A stretch of 64,000 bases of DNA from [Enterobacter] lignolyticus SCF1 (GTDB lineage Bacteria > Pseudomonadota > Gammaproteobacteria > Enterobacterales > Enterobacteriaceae). Shown in pieces: positions 18,004 to 27,400 of the stretch; within the stretch, counting starts at the first letter, position 1, and the number at the start of each line of letters is the position of its first letter. The stretch is from the NCBI RefSeq assembly GCF_000164865.1, contig NC_014618.1, positions 3,534,001 to 3,598,000 on the forward strand. The letters run 5' to 3'. The notes beneath the pieces are model-generated. The model was not told where the DNA came from, did no database searches, and saw nothing but the letters and a program-made list of their open reading frames with translations. The position numbers were made by a program, and so were the translations under genes.

Positions 18004-19197
18004 ATGAACAAAAACAGAGGGTTAACGCCTCTGGCGGTCGTTCTGATGCTCTCAGGCAGCTTAGCGCTAACAGGATGTGATGATAAAGGAGCCCAGCAAG
18101 GAGCTGCTCATATGCCAGAGGTTGGCGTGGTAACGCTCAAAACCGAACCTCTTCAGATGACAACGGAGTTACCCGGTCGTACTAACCCATACCGCGTTGC
18201 TGAAGTTCGTCCCCAGGTCAGCGGGATAATCCTGAAACGTAACTTTACCGAAGGCAGTAACATCGACGCGGGCGTCTCCCTGTATCAAATCGATCCGGCC
18301 ACTTATCAGGCCGCGTATGACAGTGCGAAAGGCGATCTGGCGAAAGCCGAAGCGGCGGCGAAAATCGCTCAACTGACGGTAGCGCGTTATCAGAAACTGG
18401 TGGGTACGCAGTACATCAGTAAGCAGGATTACGACACCGCCGTTGCCAATGCGCAACAGGCCAATGCTGCCGTTGTGGCGGCAAAAGCCGCTGTAGAAAG
18501 CGCGCGCATCAACCTGGCGTACACCAAAGTGACCTCGCCTATCAGCGGGCGCATTGGCGCATCATCCGTGACCGAGGGCGCGCTGGTGCAAAACGGCCAG
18601 GCGACAGCGCTGGCGACCGTGCAGCAGCTTGATCCTATCTACGTCGATGTGACCCAGTCCAGCAACGATTTCCTGCGCCTGAAGCAGGAGCTGGCGAACG
18701 GCTCGCTGAAACAGGAAAACGGTAAAGCGAAAGTGACGCTGGTCACCAATGACGGCATCGCGTATCCGCAAGACGGCACGCTGGAGTTCTCTGACGTGAC
18801 CGTTGACCAGACCACCGGTTCTATCACCCTGCGCGCTATCTTCCCGAACCCGGATCACACGCTGCTGCCAGGGATGTTCGTTCGCGCGAAACTGGAAGAA
18901 GGCGTTAACCCGGATGCCCTGCTGGTGCCTCAGCAAGGGGTAACCCGTACACCGCGCGGTGAAGCCAGCGTGATGGTTGTCGGCGAAGGCGACAAAGTCG
19001 AAGTTCGCCAGGTGACCGCCACCCAGGCCATTGGCGATAAGTGGTTAGTGACCGCAGGCCTGAAGACAGGCGACCGCGTGATCGTCACCGGTTTACAAAA
19101 AGTAAGACCGGGCGCACAGGTAAAAGCGCAGGAAGTGAATTCTGACAACCAACAACAAGCCGCAGGCGGCGCCCCGTCAGAATCGACCAAGTCTTAA
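18004..19197 (+). CDS. acrA: AcrA, periplasmic adaptor lipoprotein of AcrAB-TolC
   Basis: A 397-residue membrane fusion protein linking AcrB to TolC. The lipobox LTGC puts the lipidated Cys at residue 25. Lipoyl/barrel-sandwich halves (RPQVSGIILKR and NLAYTKVTSPISGRIG) flank the alpha-hairpin. The frame is open nine codons further up, but ATG 18004 gives the family start MNKNRGLTPL and length. acrB follows after 22 bases, forming one operon with regulation by AcrR and the marbox. Confidence 0.97.
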   Translation: MNKNRGLTPLAVVLMLSGSLALTGCDDKGAQQGAAHMPEVGVVTLKTEPLQMTTELPGRTNPYRVAEVRPQVSGIILKRNFTEGSNIDAGVSLYQIDPATYQAAYDSAKGDLAKAEAAAKIAQLTVARYQKLVGTQYISKQDYDTAVANAQQANAAVVAAKAAVESARINLAYTKVTSPISGRIGASSVTEGALVQNGQATALATVQQLDPIYVDVTQSSNDFLRLKQELANGSLKQENGKAKVTLVTNDGIAYPQDGTLEFSDVTVDQTTGSITLRAIFPNPDHTLLPGMFVRAKLEEGVNPDALLVPQQGVTRTPRGEASVMVVGEGDKVEVRQVTATQAIGDKWLVTAGLKTGDRVIVTGLQKVRPGAQVKAQEVNSDNQQQAAGGAPSESTKS

Positions 19198-19219
19198 CTT
19201 AAACAGGAGCCGTTAAGAC

Positions 19220-22200
19220 ATGCCTAATTTCTTTATCGATCGCCCCATATTCGCATGGGTGATCGCCATTATTATCATGCTGGCAGGGGGACTTGCGATC
19301 CTCAAACTGCCGGTTGCGCAATATCCAACGATTGCGCCGCCGGCCATCGCGATCACCGCCATGTACCCTGGGGCCGATGCGGAAACGGTGCAGAATACCG
19401 TGACCCAGGTTATCGAACAGAACATGAACGGTATCGATAACCTGATGTATATGTCCTCAAACGGTGACTCGACGGGTACAGCAACCATTACGCTGACCTT
19501 CCAGTCAGGCACCGACCCGGACATCGCCCAGGTACAGGTTCAGAACAAACTGCAGCTGGCGATGCCGCTTCTGCCGCAGGAAGTGCAACAGCAGGGCGTG
19601 AGCGTTGAGAAAGCGTCCAGCAGCTTCCTGATGGTGGTCGGCGTCATCAACACCAACGGCACCATGTCCCAGGATGATATTTCCGACTACGTGGCAGCGA
19701 ACATGAAGGACCCGATCAGCCGTACCAACGGCGTGGGTGACGTTCAGCTGTTCGGTTCCCAATACGCGATGCGTATCTGGATGGACCCGAATAAACTGAA
19801 CAACTTCCAGTTAACGCCTGTAGACGTGATAAGCGCCCTCAAAGCGCAGAACGCCCAGGTCGCCGCCGGTCAGTTGGGCGGTACGCCGCCGGTGAAGGGC
19901 CAGCAGCTGAACGCCTCTATCATCGCCCAGACCCGTCTGACCAATACCGAAGAGTTTGGCAATATCCTGCTGAAGGTGAATCAGGACGGTTCTCAGGTTC
20001 GCCTGCGTGATGTGGCGAAAATCGAACTCGGGGGCGAAAGCTACGACGTCGTCGCGAAGTTTAACGGCCAGCCAGCTTCCGGTCTGGGTATTAAACTGGC
20101 GACCGGCGCCAACGCCCTGAACACCGCGGACGCGATTCGCGCAGAGCTCAAACGTATGGAACCCTTCTTTCCGTCAGGTCTGAAGATTGTTTATCCGTAC
20201 GACACGACGCCATTCGTTAAAATCTCAATTCATGAAGTGGTCAAAACGCTGGTTGAGGCGATCATCCTCGTCTTCCTGGTCATGTACCTGTTCCTGCAAA
20301 ACTTCCGCGCGACGCTGATTCCCACTATCGCCGTACCGGTCGTCCTGCTCGGAACCTTCGCAATCCTGGCGATATTTGGCTACTCGATAAACACCCTGAC
20401 GATGTTCGGGATGGTGCTTGCCATCGGTTTGCTCGTCGATGACGCCATCGTGGTGGTAGAAAACGTCGAGCGCGTCATGGCGGAAGAAGGTCTGCCGCCG
20501 AAAGAAGCCACCCGTAAATCCATGGGTCAAATCCAGGGCGCGCTGGTCGGTATCGCGATGGTGCTGTCTGCGGTATTTATCCCGATGGCGTTCTTCGGGG
20601 GCTCTACCGGGGCGATTTACCGCCAGTTCTCCATCACCATCGTTTCGGCGATGGCGCTGTCGGTACTGGTGGCGTTGATCCTGACGCCAGCGCTGTGCGC
20701 CACCATGCTCAAACCTATTGAGAAAGGCGGTCACGGCGAGCACAAGGGCTTCTTCGGCTGGTTTAACCGCATGTTTGATAAGAGCACGCATCACTACACC
20801 GACAGCGTAGGCAACATCCTGCGCAGCACCGGTCGTTATCTGCTGCTCTATATCATCATCGTGGTCGGCATGGCCTACCTGTTCGTGCGTCTGCCAAGCT
20901 CGTTCTTGCCTGACGAAGACCAGGGCGTGTTCCTGAGTATGGCCCAGCTTCCGGCGGGTGCGACGCAGGAACGTACGCAGAAAGTGCTGGATGAGATGAC
21001 CGACTACTATCTCACCAAAGAGAAAAACAACGTGGAATCCGTGTTTGCGGTTAACGGCTTCGGCTTCGCCGGTCGTGGTCAGAACACCGGTATCGCGTTC
21101 GTTTCTCTGAAAGACTGGAGCCAGCGTCCGGGCGAAGAAAACAAAGTCGCGGCGATTACTCAACGTGCGATGGTCCGCTTCTCGCAGATTAAAGACGCGA
21201 TGGTGTTTGCGTTTAACCTGCCAGCAATTGTTGAGCTGGGTACCGCAACCGGCTTTGACTTCCAGCTGATTGACAGGGGCGGCCTGGGCCACGAAAAACT
21301 GACCCAGGCGCGTAACCAGCTGTTTGGTGAAGTTGCGAAACACCCGGATGTCTTAACCGGCGTGCGTCCTAACGGTCTGGAAGATACGCCGCAGTTTAAG
21401 ATCAACATCGATCAGGAAAAAGCGCAGGCGCTGGGCGTGTCCATTAGCGACATTAACACCACGCTGGGCGCGGCCTGGGGCGGTAGCTACGTCAACGACT
21501 TTATTGATCGTGGCCGTGTGAAGAAAGTTTACCTGATGTCCGAAGCGAAATACCGCATGCTGCCAAGCGATATCGGCGACTGGTACGTTCGCGGTAGCAA
21601 TGGACAGATGGTGCCGTTCTCCGCCTTCTCAACCACCCGTTGGGAATACGGCTCACCGCGTCTGGAGCGTTATAACGGTCTGCCGTCGATGGAAATCCTC
21701 GGCCAGGCAGCGCCGGGCAAGAGTACCGGTGAAGCCATGGCGCTGATGGAAGAGCTTGCCAGCAAGCTGCCGTCAGGCATCGGCTACGACTGGACGGGGA
21801 TGTCCTACCAGGAACGTCTGTCCGGCAACCAGGCCCCTGCCCTGTACGCTATCTCGCTTATCGTCGTCTTCCTGTGTCTGGCGGCGCTGTATGAGAGCTG
21901 GTCAATTCCGTTCTCGGTCATGCTGGTTGTACCGCTTGGGGTTGTCGGCGCGCTTCTGGCGGCGACCATGCGCGGCTTAACCAACGACGTGTACTTCCAG
22001 GTCGGCCTGCTGACAACCATTGGCCTGTCGGCGAAGAACGCGATACTGATCGTGGAATTCGCCAAGGACCTGATGGATAAAGAAGGCAAGGGCCTGATTG
22101 AAGCGACCCTTGAGGCGGTGCGTATGCGTCTGCGTCCGATTCTGATGACCTCGCTGGCGTTTATCCTCGGGGTACTGCCGCTGGTGATAAGCTCCGGCGC

Positions 22201-22366
22201 AGGCTCCGGCGCGCAGAACGCCGTCGGTACCGGCGTAATGGGCGGGATGGTGACCGCGACCATTCTGGCTATCTTCTTTGTTCCGGTCTTCTTCGTGGTG
22301 GTACGCCGCCGCTTTAGCAGAAAGAACGAGGACATTGAGCACAGCCACCAGGTTGAGCATCATTAA
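19220..22366 (+). CDS. acrB: AcrB, RND multidrug efflux pump
   Basis: A 1048-residue proton-driven trimeric inner-membrane transporter, one residue shorter than E. coli AcrB (a deletion near residue 500, in EKGGHGEHKGFF). The proton-relay Asp407-Asp408 is in GLLVDDAIVVVENV. Twelve transmembrane segments in two repeats and two large periplasmic loops are evident. Variants such as AITAMYPGADAETVQN and DPNKLNNFQ resemble Enterobacter/Klebsiella-type AcrB more than E. coli. The second gene of acrAB is followed by a strong terminator. Confidence 0.98.
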   Translation: MPNFFIDRPIFAWVIAIIIMLAGGLAILKLPVAQYPTIAPPAIAITAMYPGADAETVQNTVTQVIEQNMNGIDNLMYMSSNGDSTGTATITLTFQSGTDPDIAQVQVQNKLQLAMPLLPQEVQQQGVSVEKASSSFLMVVGVINTNGTMSQDDISDYVAANMKDPISRTNGVGDVQLFGSQYAMRIWMDPNKLNNFQLTPVDVISALKAQNAQVAAGQLGGTPPVKGQQLNASIIAQTRLTNTEEFGNILLKVNQDGSQVRLRDVAKIELGGESYDVVAKFNGQPASGLGIKLATGANALNTADAIRAELKRMEPFFPSGLKIVYPYDTTPFVKISIHEVVKTLVEAIILVFLVMYLFLQNFRATLIPTIAVPVVLLGTFAILAIFGYSINTLTMFGMVLAIGLLVDDAIVVVENVERVMAEEGLPPKEATRKSMGQIQGALVGIAMVLSAVFIPMAFFGGSTGAIYRQFSITIVSAMALSVLVALILTPALCATMLKPIEKGGHGEHKGFFGWFNRMFDKSTHHYTDSVGNILRSTGRYLLLYIIIVVGMAYLFVRLPSSFLPDEDQGVFLSMAQLPAGATQERTQKVLDEMTDYYLTKEKNNVESVFAVNGFGFAGRGQNTGIAFVSLKDWSQRPGEENKVAAITQRAMVRFSQIKDAMVFAFNLPAIVELGTATGFDFQLIDRGGLGHEKLTQARNQLFGEVAKHPDVLTGVRPNGLEDTPQFKINIDQEKAQALGVSISDINTTLGAAWGGSYVNDFIDRGRVKKVYLMSEAKYRMLPSDIGDWYVRGSNGQMVPFSAFSTTRWEYGSPRLERYNGLPSMEILGQAAPGKSTGEAMALMEELASKLPSGIGYDWTGMSYQERLSGNQAPALYAISLIVVFLCLAALYESWSIPFSVMLVVPLGVVGALLAATMRGLTNDVYFQVGLLTTIGLSAKNAILIVEFAKDLMDKEGKGLIEATLEAVRMRLRPILMTSLAFILGVLPLVISSGAGSGAQNAVGTGVMGGMVTATILAIFFVPVFFVVVRRRFSRKNEDIEHSHQVEHH

Positions 22367-22383
22367 TCGCTAAGCTAATCTCA

Positions 22384-22408
22384 GGGGCCGCAATTGCGGC
22401 CCCTTTTA
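22384..22408 (+). terminator. Rho-independent terminator of acrAB
   Basis: A perfect palindrome (ggggccgcaattgcggcccc) followed by TTTTATTT, 17 bases after the acrB stop. Confidence 0.9.
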
Positions 22409-22845
22409 TTTGGCGGCCCGGCATAACGGCACGTATTGCGTGCTCATTTATTTTATTGTCATCATTTTCGGTATATAATCTTAATAGTTCCGGTATTAAA
22501 TCCATGGGTAATACATAAGCTGAACTTATTTTTTTATTTTAAATGATTAAGAATACTCTTAGTTTTACCCTAAGCGATAAATGCGCCGATCGGCGGTTTC
22601 ATAACTCAATGAAAATTAAGCGTCTGCACGGGAATGCCAGCGCGTATCGCCGTACAGCACGCATGATGAAAAGTCTTAGCCTCACGCTAAATAACGATAA
22701 TTGTAATTTTTCGTAATAGCGCGATGAAATCTTTTAAAGAGTAGATTATAGTTAGAGCATCAGATTTATAGCGTTATGTTCCAGGTCAGACAGCAGTATC
22801 CATCCCGCAACGGTGTTTGTGAGTTAATCTTAAGGGGGATGTGTT
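22409..22845. other. AT-rich intergenic region upstream of tomB-hha
   Basis: About 440 bases without a supported gene. It is clearly richer in A and T than its neighbours and presumably holds the tomB-hha promoter; I could not pick a single convincing -35/-10 pair. A good ribosome site (AAGGGGGATGTGTT) precedes tomB. Confidence 0.6.
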
Positions 22846-23220
22846 ATGGACGAATACTCGCCAAAAAGACATGATATCGCACAGCTTAAATTTCTCTGTG
22901 AAACCCTGTATCATGACTGCCTTGTTAACCTTGAAGAGAACCGTGCAGGCTGGGTGAACGATCCGACCTCCGCGATTAACCTTCAAATCAACGAACTGAT
23001 CGAGCATATTGCTACCTTCGCACTTAATTACAAAATTAAGTATAACGAAGACAATAAATTGATCGCACAAATTGATGAATATCTGGACGATACCTTTATG
23101 TTGTTCAGTAACTATGGCATTAACGCAGAGGATCTGCAGAAATGGCGAAAATCTGGAAACAGGCTTTTTCGTTGTTTCACCAACATCAGTAGAGCTAATC
23201 CGGTTAGTCTCTCCTGTTAA
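22846..23220 (+). CDS. tomB: TomB (YbaJ), Hha toxicity modulator
   Basis: A 124-residue protein, same length as E. coli TomB and nearly identical for the first 100 residues (MDEYSPKRHDIAQLKF). It is the antitoxin-like partner of Hha, affecting biofilm formation and conjugation. It ends 26 bases before hha on the same strand, so they form one operon. The C-terminal ten residues differ from E. coli but keep the terminal SLSC. Confidence 0.95.
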   Translation: MDEYSPKRHDIAQLKFLCETLYHDCLVNLEENRAGWVNDPTSAINLQINELIEHIATFALNYKIKYNEDNKLIAQIDEYLDDTFMLFSNYGINAEDLQKWRKSGNRLFRCFTNISRANPVSLSC

Positions 23221-23246
23221 AATTATTACAATCAATAGGTAACTTT

Positions 23247-23465
23247 ATGTCAGAGAAACCCTTAACAAAGACTGATTATTTGATGCGTTTGCGACGTTGT
23301 CAGACTATTGACACACTGGAACGTGTCATTGAAAAAAATAAATATGAACTTTCAGACAATGAACTGGCTGTTTTTTACTCAGCCGCCGATCATCGTCTTG
23401 CCGAACTTACTATGAATAAGCTTTACGATAAAATCCCCGTTTCGGTATGGAAATTCATACGTTAA
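23247..23465 (+). CDS. hha: Hha, H-NS-associated expression modulator
   Basis: A 72-residue all-helical protein that binds H-NS and sharpens silencing of horizontally acquired genes. It is nearly identical to E. coli Hha (MSEKPLTKTDYLMRLRRCQ), with Val where E. coli has Ser near the C-terminus (KIPVSVWKF). It is the second gene of tomB-hha. Confidence 0.97.
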   Translation: MSEKPLTKTDYLMRLRRCQTIDTLERVIEKNKYELSDNELAVFYSAADHRLAELTMNKLYDKIPVSVWKFIR

Positions 23466-23618
23466 TGATCCTCTTTGTCACGGTACCCCACACCCCTCTC
23501 TGACCTGTCGACGTTCTTATCGCTTACTTTGTGATAGACGTCGCACGTTGAAATGGGGAACGTTCCCATAAAGACAATAAGCTTATAGTGTGAAGCTCCG
23601 ATGTTAAAGGAGGCACAT

Positions 23619-24173
23619 ATGAGTGATGAAAAACGCAAGATGATCGCCGGGGAGCTATACCGTCCGGGCGATGAGACCTTACGCGCCGACCGCCTGCGCG
23701 CAAGGCAGCTGATTCACCGCTATAACCCTACGTCGCCAGACGAGCGTGACGAGCGAAACGCCCTGCTCCGCGAACTGTTCGGTCGGGATCATGACGCCTA
23801 TATCGAACCGGGCTTCCGCTGCGACTACGGCTACAACCTTTTCCTGGGTAAAAATTTTTACGCCAACTTCGACTGCGTGATGCTGGACGTGTGCCCGATA
23901 CGCATCGGCGACAACTGTATGCTGGCCCCCGGCGTGCATATCTATACGGCGACCCACCCGCTGGACGCCGCGGAGCGCAACAGCGGTCTGGAATTCGGGA
24001 AGCCGGTTACCATTGGCGATAACGTGTGGATCGGCGGGCGGGCGGTGATTAACCCGGGCGTCACCATCGGCGACAATGCCGTTATCGCGTCAGGAGCGAT
24101 CGTGGTCAAAGATGTTCCGGCGAATGCGGTGGTTGGCGGTAATCCGGCGCGCATCATCAAAATGCTGGCGTGA
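23619..24173 (+). CDS. maa: Maltose O-acetyltransferase
   Basis: A 184-residue acetyltransferase of the left-handed beta-helix (hexapeptide repeat) class that transfers acetyl from acetyl-CoA to maltose and glucose. The catalytic His is His113 in TATHPLD, the CoA-binding repeats are at about 128-175, and the C-terminus reads GGNPARIIKML. ATG 23619 sits seven bases after AAAGGAGG; an in-frame start six codons earlier lacks a site. The gap from hha holds no gene. Confidence 0.93.
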   Translation: MSDEKRKMIAGELYRPGDETLRADRLRARQLIHRYNPTSPDERDERNALLRELFGRDHDAYIEPGFRCDYGYNLFLGKNFYANFDCVMLDVCPIRIGDNCMLAPGVHIYTATHPLDAAERNSGLEFGKPVTIGDNVWIGGRAVINPGVTIGDNAVIASGAIVVKDVPANAVVGGNPARIIKMLA

Positions 24174-24272
24174 CTGTTATGCTTTTTCGTAACTGATCTG
24201 TTACTTTTCGCCAGAATTAACGCAACATAAAATAACACCATTTCCCGTTCTTCGACATTTCAGGGGACGCCA

Positions 24273-24740
24273 ATGGCCGAAATCCAACGCCTGCTTACCA
24301 ACACGATTGATGAGCTGAACACAACCGAGAAGCGCGACAACCGGCCGCGCTTCAGCATCAGTTTTATCCGCCGCTTTCCCGGCCTGTTTTTGGGTATGTA
24401 TCTCGGGTTTCTGGCAACCCTGATTGTAATGATGCGTTCCGATACGCTGGCGGATTCCGTGTGGCTGCTGGTGGTGCTGTTCGTATTGCTTAACGGCTTT
24501 TTCTTTTTTGATGTCGCGCCGCGCTACCGCTATGAAGACATCGACGTGCTCGATCTGCGCGTGTGCTACAACGGCGAATGGTACAACACCCGCTTCGTAC
24601 CGCCCCAGCTTATCGACACCATCATGCAGTCGCCGCGCGTCACGGAGCCGCTGAAAGCGCAGCTGCAAAAGATGGTTTCCACCAAAGGCGATCTATCGTT
24701 CTACGATATTTTCACCCTTGCCCGCGCCGAGGCGGCGTAA
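24273..24740 (+). CDS. ylaC: YlaC, inner-membrane protein of unknown function
   Basis: A 155-residue protein with two hydrophobic segments at about 40-60 and 67-80, then a cytoplasmic part with the family motif DVLDLRVCYNGEWYNTRFVP. It matches E. coli YlaC. Function is unknown. Its last 29 bases overlap the 3' end of the convergent MocR-type regulator gene, a junction absent from E. coli, where pdeB comes next. Confidence 0.9.
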   Translation: MAEIQRLLTNTIDELNTTEKRDNRPRFSISFIRRFPGLFLGMYLGFLATLIVMMRSDTLADSVWLLVVLFVLLNGFFFFDVAPRYRYEDIDVLDLRVCYNGEWYNTRFVPPQLIDTIMQSPRVTEPLKAQLQKMVSTKGDLSFYDIFTLARAEAA

Positions 24741-26172
24741 TAATTCGGTTAAGCGCCCTTACCGCGGGCGCAAACTGCGACGCCGACGTATTGCCGTAGC
24801 CGAGCACCAGCCCCGTTTTACCGCTCTGCGGATTAAGGTAAAAGCGGCTTAACGCCGCTGGCGCCAGCTGATACTGGCGCGCACGCTCCGCCACCTGTAC
24901 ATCGTCTATTCCCGCTATCTCAACCATCAGGTGCAGACCGCCTTCGCCGCCGTGTATACGGTGCGGCACGGCCAGCTCCTGCGCCAGCGCGTCGCATAGC
25001 TGTGCCTGCCGCCTGCGATACAGCCGCCGCATCGCGGCGAGATGGCGAGCGTAATGCCCCTCTTCAATAAACCACGCCAGCGCTCGCTGCTCGGTGCGGT
25101 GCCCGCCGCGCAGCAGCGCCCGTATCGCCGGTTGCGCCGCCACCGCCAGCGCCTGCGGCATCACCATAAATCCGATGCGCAGCGACGGGAAAAGCGTCTT
25201 GCTGAACGTGCCGAGATACACCACCGGCGCATTTTTTACCATGCCGAGCATGGCCGGGATCGGCTCGCTGCTGTAGCGAAATTCGCTGTCGTAGTCGTCT
25301 TCAATGATCCATGCCCCCTGCTCGCTGGCAAAAGTGAGCAGCGCCAGGCGGCGGCTGGCGCTGAGCAGCTTTCCGGTAGGATACTGGTGCGACGGCGAGG
25401 TGAATATCAACCGGGGGATCTCCGGCGCATCGCCGGGAAACGCCATCCCCTCGTCATCAATCGCCATTGTTTTTATTCGCAGCCCGGCGGTTAAAAAGGC
25501 GCTTCTTGCGCCAAAATAACCGGGATCCTCCAGCCAGGCGACATCCCCCGCTTCGCTCAGCAGATGGGTGCATAAATTCAGCCCTTCCAGCGCGCCTTCG
25601 GTGATGACGACCTGGCCTGCATCGCAATGAATGCCGCGCGACAGCGCAAGATGACGGGCAATGGCGGCGCGCAGCGGCCATTCGCCCGCCGAGTCGCCGT
25701 ACCCCAGCAGCGCGCTGCCCTCTTCCCGCAGCACCCGGTCCAGCAGCCGTCGCCACAGCGGCAGGGGAAAGTAGTTAACCGCAGGCGTGCCGGGGGTAAA
25801 TGCCAGCGCCGGTGAATCACGGCGCGGGCCGGGCGGTAGCTGCTGCAGGCGTGCGGGCAGGACTATCTTTTCAGCGGGCGGCGGCGCCACATCTGCCGCT
25901 GCGGGCAGTTGCGCAACGCGCGAACCCAGCCTGTCGCGCAGTAAATACCCTTCGGTGGCCAGTTGCTCAAGCGCGGCATTAATCGTATTTCGCGAGACCC
26001 TCAGCCGCAGGGCGATTGCGCGCGATCCCGGCAGGCGGCTGTGCGCCTGCAGGCTGCCGTCCAGCATGGCTCCACGCAGCGCATGGTATAGCGTTCGTTG
26101 CAGCGTCTGCCCGCCGCGGCGCTGCAGCGCCCGCGTCAGCAAACCGTAGAATGCATCATCAGGAATATTCAT
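24712..26172 (-). CDS. MocR-family (GntR plus aminotransferase-like) regulator
   Basis: A 486-residue chimeric regulator. The N-terminal winged helix is of GntR type (about 15-85: RAIALRLRVSRNTINAALEQL). The rest is a class I aminotransferase-like domain with PLP-binding motifs EDDYDSEFRY (291-300) and the PLP-Lys in GTFSK (Lys325). Such proteins usually sense an amine or vitamin B6 compound. ATG 26172 follows GGGGGAGCG; an in-frame upstream ATG lacks a site. It is divergent from the GNAT acetyltransferase gene, its probable target. The specific ligand is unknown. Confidence 0.88.
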   Translation of the reverse strand: MNIPDDAFYGLLTRALQRRGGQTLQRTLYHALRGAMLDGSLQAHSRLPGSRAIALRLRVSRNTINAALEQLATEGYLLRDRLGSRVAQLPAAADVAPPPAEKIVLPARLQQLPPGPRRDSPALAFTPGTPAVNYFPLPLWRRLLDRVLREEGSALLGYGDSAGEWPLRAAIARHLALSRGIHCDAGQVVITEGALEGLNLCTHLLSEAGDVAWLEDPGYFGARSAFLTAGLRIKTMAIDDEGMAFPGDAPEIPRLIFTSPSHQYPTGKLLSASRRLALLTFASEQGAWIIEDDYDSEFRYSSEPIPAMLGMVKNAPVVYLGTFSKTLFPSLRIGFMVMPQALAVAAQPAIRALLRGGHRTEQRALAWFIEEGHYARHLAAMRRLYRRRQAQLCDALAQELAVPHRIHGGEGGLHLMVEIAGIDDVQVAERARQYQLAPAALSRFYLNPQSGKTGLVLGYGNTSASQFAPAVRALNRIITPPRRGQG

Positions 26173-26184
26173 CGCTCCCCCTAC

Positions 26185-26263
26185 TGGTACCATAAAAACA
26201 TACATTGATGGCACTTTTTAGGGAACCACAAAATGTTTACGCTGCGCAGGTACATTCATAAAA
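26185..26263. promoter_or_regulatory. Shared promoter region of the MocR gene and GNAT gene with direct repeats
   Basis: Two similar boxes in the same orientation, tggtaccataaaa (26185-26197) and aggtacattcataaaa (26248-26263), about 63 bases apart. MocR regulators often bind spaced direct repeats, so these are candidate operators; no experiment is implied. Confidence 0.4.
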
Positions 26264-26272
26264 GGAACCGGT

Positions 26273-26983
26273 ATGAGTCAGAATAATCAGTTTGGTCAAC
26301 CCGTTGGCGATGCGCTTCCCGACTGGCAGCCGCGCCCTCATCCGCTGCGGGTGACAATAGAAGGACGGCTTTGCCGCCTGGAGCCGTTGGCTATACAACA
26401 TGCCCACGCTCTGTTTGCGGCCTGGCAGCTGGCGCCGGATACCCGCAGCTGGACCTGGCTGCTGCGTGAGCCAGATAGCTGCGCCGAGGACTATGCCCGG
26501 TGGGTAGAAAGCGTGGCGGCGCTGCAGGATCCGGTGCATTTTGCGGTCATCGACAAGCAAAGCGGTCGCCCGGTCGGCACCCTGGCGCTGATGCGCATCG
26601 ACAGCCACAACGGCGTTGTCGAAGTCGGCCACGTCCATTTCTCACCGCTGCTTAGTCGTACGGCGATGTCCACCGAAGCGCAGTGGCTGCTGATGCGTTA
26701 TGCCTTTGATACGCTTGGCTATCGCCGCTATGAGTGGAAATGCAACAGCCACAATGAGCCGTCACGGCGCGCGGCGTTAAGGATGGGTTTTCAGTTTGAA
26801 GGGCGCTTTCGCCAGGCGCTGGTGATAAAAGGACATAACCGGGATACTGACTGGTTTTCCATTATCGATAAGGAGTGGCCGCAGGTCGACCAGGCGATGC
26901 AAAAATGGCTTGCCGCCGACAATTTCGACGCCGACGGCAAGCAGTTAAAAACCCTGGAAAGTTGGCGACAAGATCTGGATTAA
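26273..26983 (+). CDS. GNAT-family N-acetyltransferase (RimJ/RimL type)
   Basis: A 236-residue protein. After a 25-residue Pro/Gln-rich N-terminus comes a GNAT domain of RimJ/RimL style: the GTLALMRIDSHNGVVEVGHVHFSP strand pair, then an acetyl-CoA helix region (TEAQWLLMRYAFDTLGYRRYEWKC in outline) and NEPSRRAALRMGFQFEGRFR. The substrate is unknown. It starts 101 bases from the divergent MocR gene and ends in a 4-base convergent overlap with rpmJ2. The pairing suggests control of an acetylation or detoxification function by the MocR protein. Confidence 0.85.
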   Translation: MSQNNQFGQPVGDALPDWQPRPHPLRVTIEGRLCRLEPLAIQHAHALFAAWQLAPDTRSWTWLLREPDSCAEDYARWVESVAALQDPVHFAVIDKQSGRPVGTLALMRIDSHNGVVEVGHVHFSPLLSRTAMSTEAQWLLMRYAFDTLGYRRYEWKCNSHNEPSRRAALRMGFQFEGRFRQALVIKGHNRDTDWFSIIDKEWPQVDQAMQKWLAADNFDADGKQLKTLESWRQDLD

Positions 26984-27120
26984 CGTTTTTTCTTACGCCC
27001 CTGCACGGCCTTAAAGCGGGGGTTACTTTTACAGATAACGTACAGGCGTCCTTTGCGTTTGACTATCTGACAATCCGGATGACGCTGTTTCGCGCTGCGC
27101 AGTGAGTTGAGTATCTGCAT
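26980..27120 (-). CDS. rpmJ2: Ribosomal protein L36 type B (zinc-independent paralogue)
   Basis: A 46-residue protein, MQILNSLRSAKQRHPDC then QIVKRKGRLYVICKSNPRF, matching E. coli YkgO. Of the four zinc ligands of standard L36, one Cys is replaced by His and the C-terminal His by Phe, the C-minus pattern. It starts two bases after the rpmE2 stop with a GGAG site inside the rpmE2 end, so they are co-transcribed. Its stop overlaps the stop of the convergent GNAT gene. Confidence 0.93.
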   Translation of the reverse strand: MQILNSLRSAKQRHPDCQIVKRKGRLYVICKSNPRFKAVQGRKKKR

Positions 27121-27122
27121 CC

Positions 27123-27383
27123 TTAGCTCCGTTTCGCATTGATAAAGCCGCCAAAACGCTGGCGGAAACGCGCCGCACTCCCCTCGGTGGCGAAGGTTTT
27201 TTGTTTCCCGGTGTAGTACGGGTGCGATTTTGACGACACATCAATCGTGATATAGGGATAGGTTTCACCGTCCAGTTCGATCTCTCTGTCGGTCTTAATG
27301 GTTGACCCCACTTTAAAGTACTCATTCGCGCTGGTGTCGTGAAACACCACGGTACGGTAATGAGGATGGATATCCGGTTTCAT
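27123..27383 (-). CDS. rpmE2: Ribosomal protein L31 type B (zinc-independent paralogue)
   Basis: An 86-residue protein matching E. coli YkgM. It has no cysteine at all, unlike the zinc-binding L31, so it can replace the latter in ribosomes and release zinc under starvation. ATG 27383 follows GAGGTCAGC; the frame opens 11 codons upstream without a site. A Zur-like palindrome lies 18 bases upstream. In E. coli K-12 the ykgM-ykgO pair is elsewhere in the genome. Confidence 0.94.
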   Translation of the reverse strand: MKPDIHPHYRTVVFHDTSANEYFKVGSTIKTDREIELDGETYPYITIDVSSKSHPYYTGKQKTFATEGSAARFRQRFGGFINAKRS

Positions 27384-27400
27384 GCTGACCTCAATTAATA

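Noticed and set aside
22776..22874. A 32-codon frame overlapping the tomB start
   Set aside because: It has no ribosome site, no recognisable product, and its end lies inside tomB in another frame.
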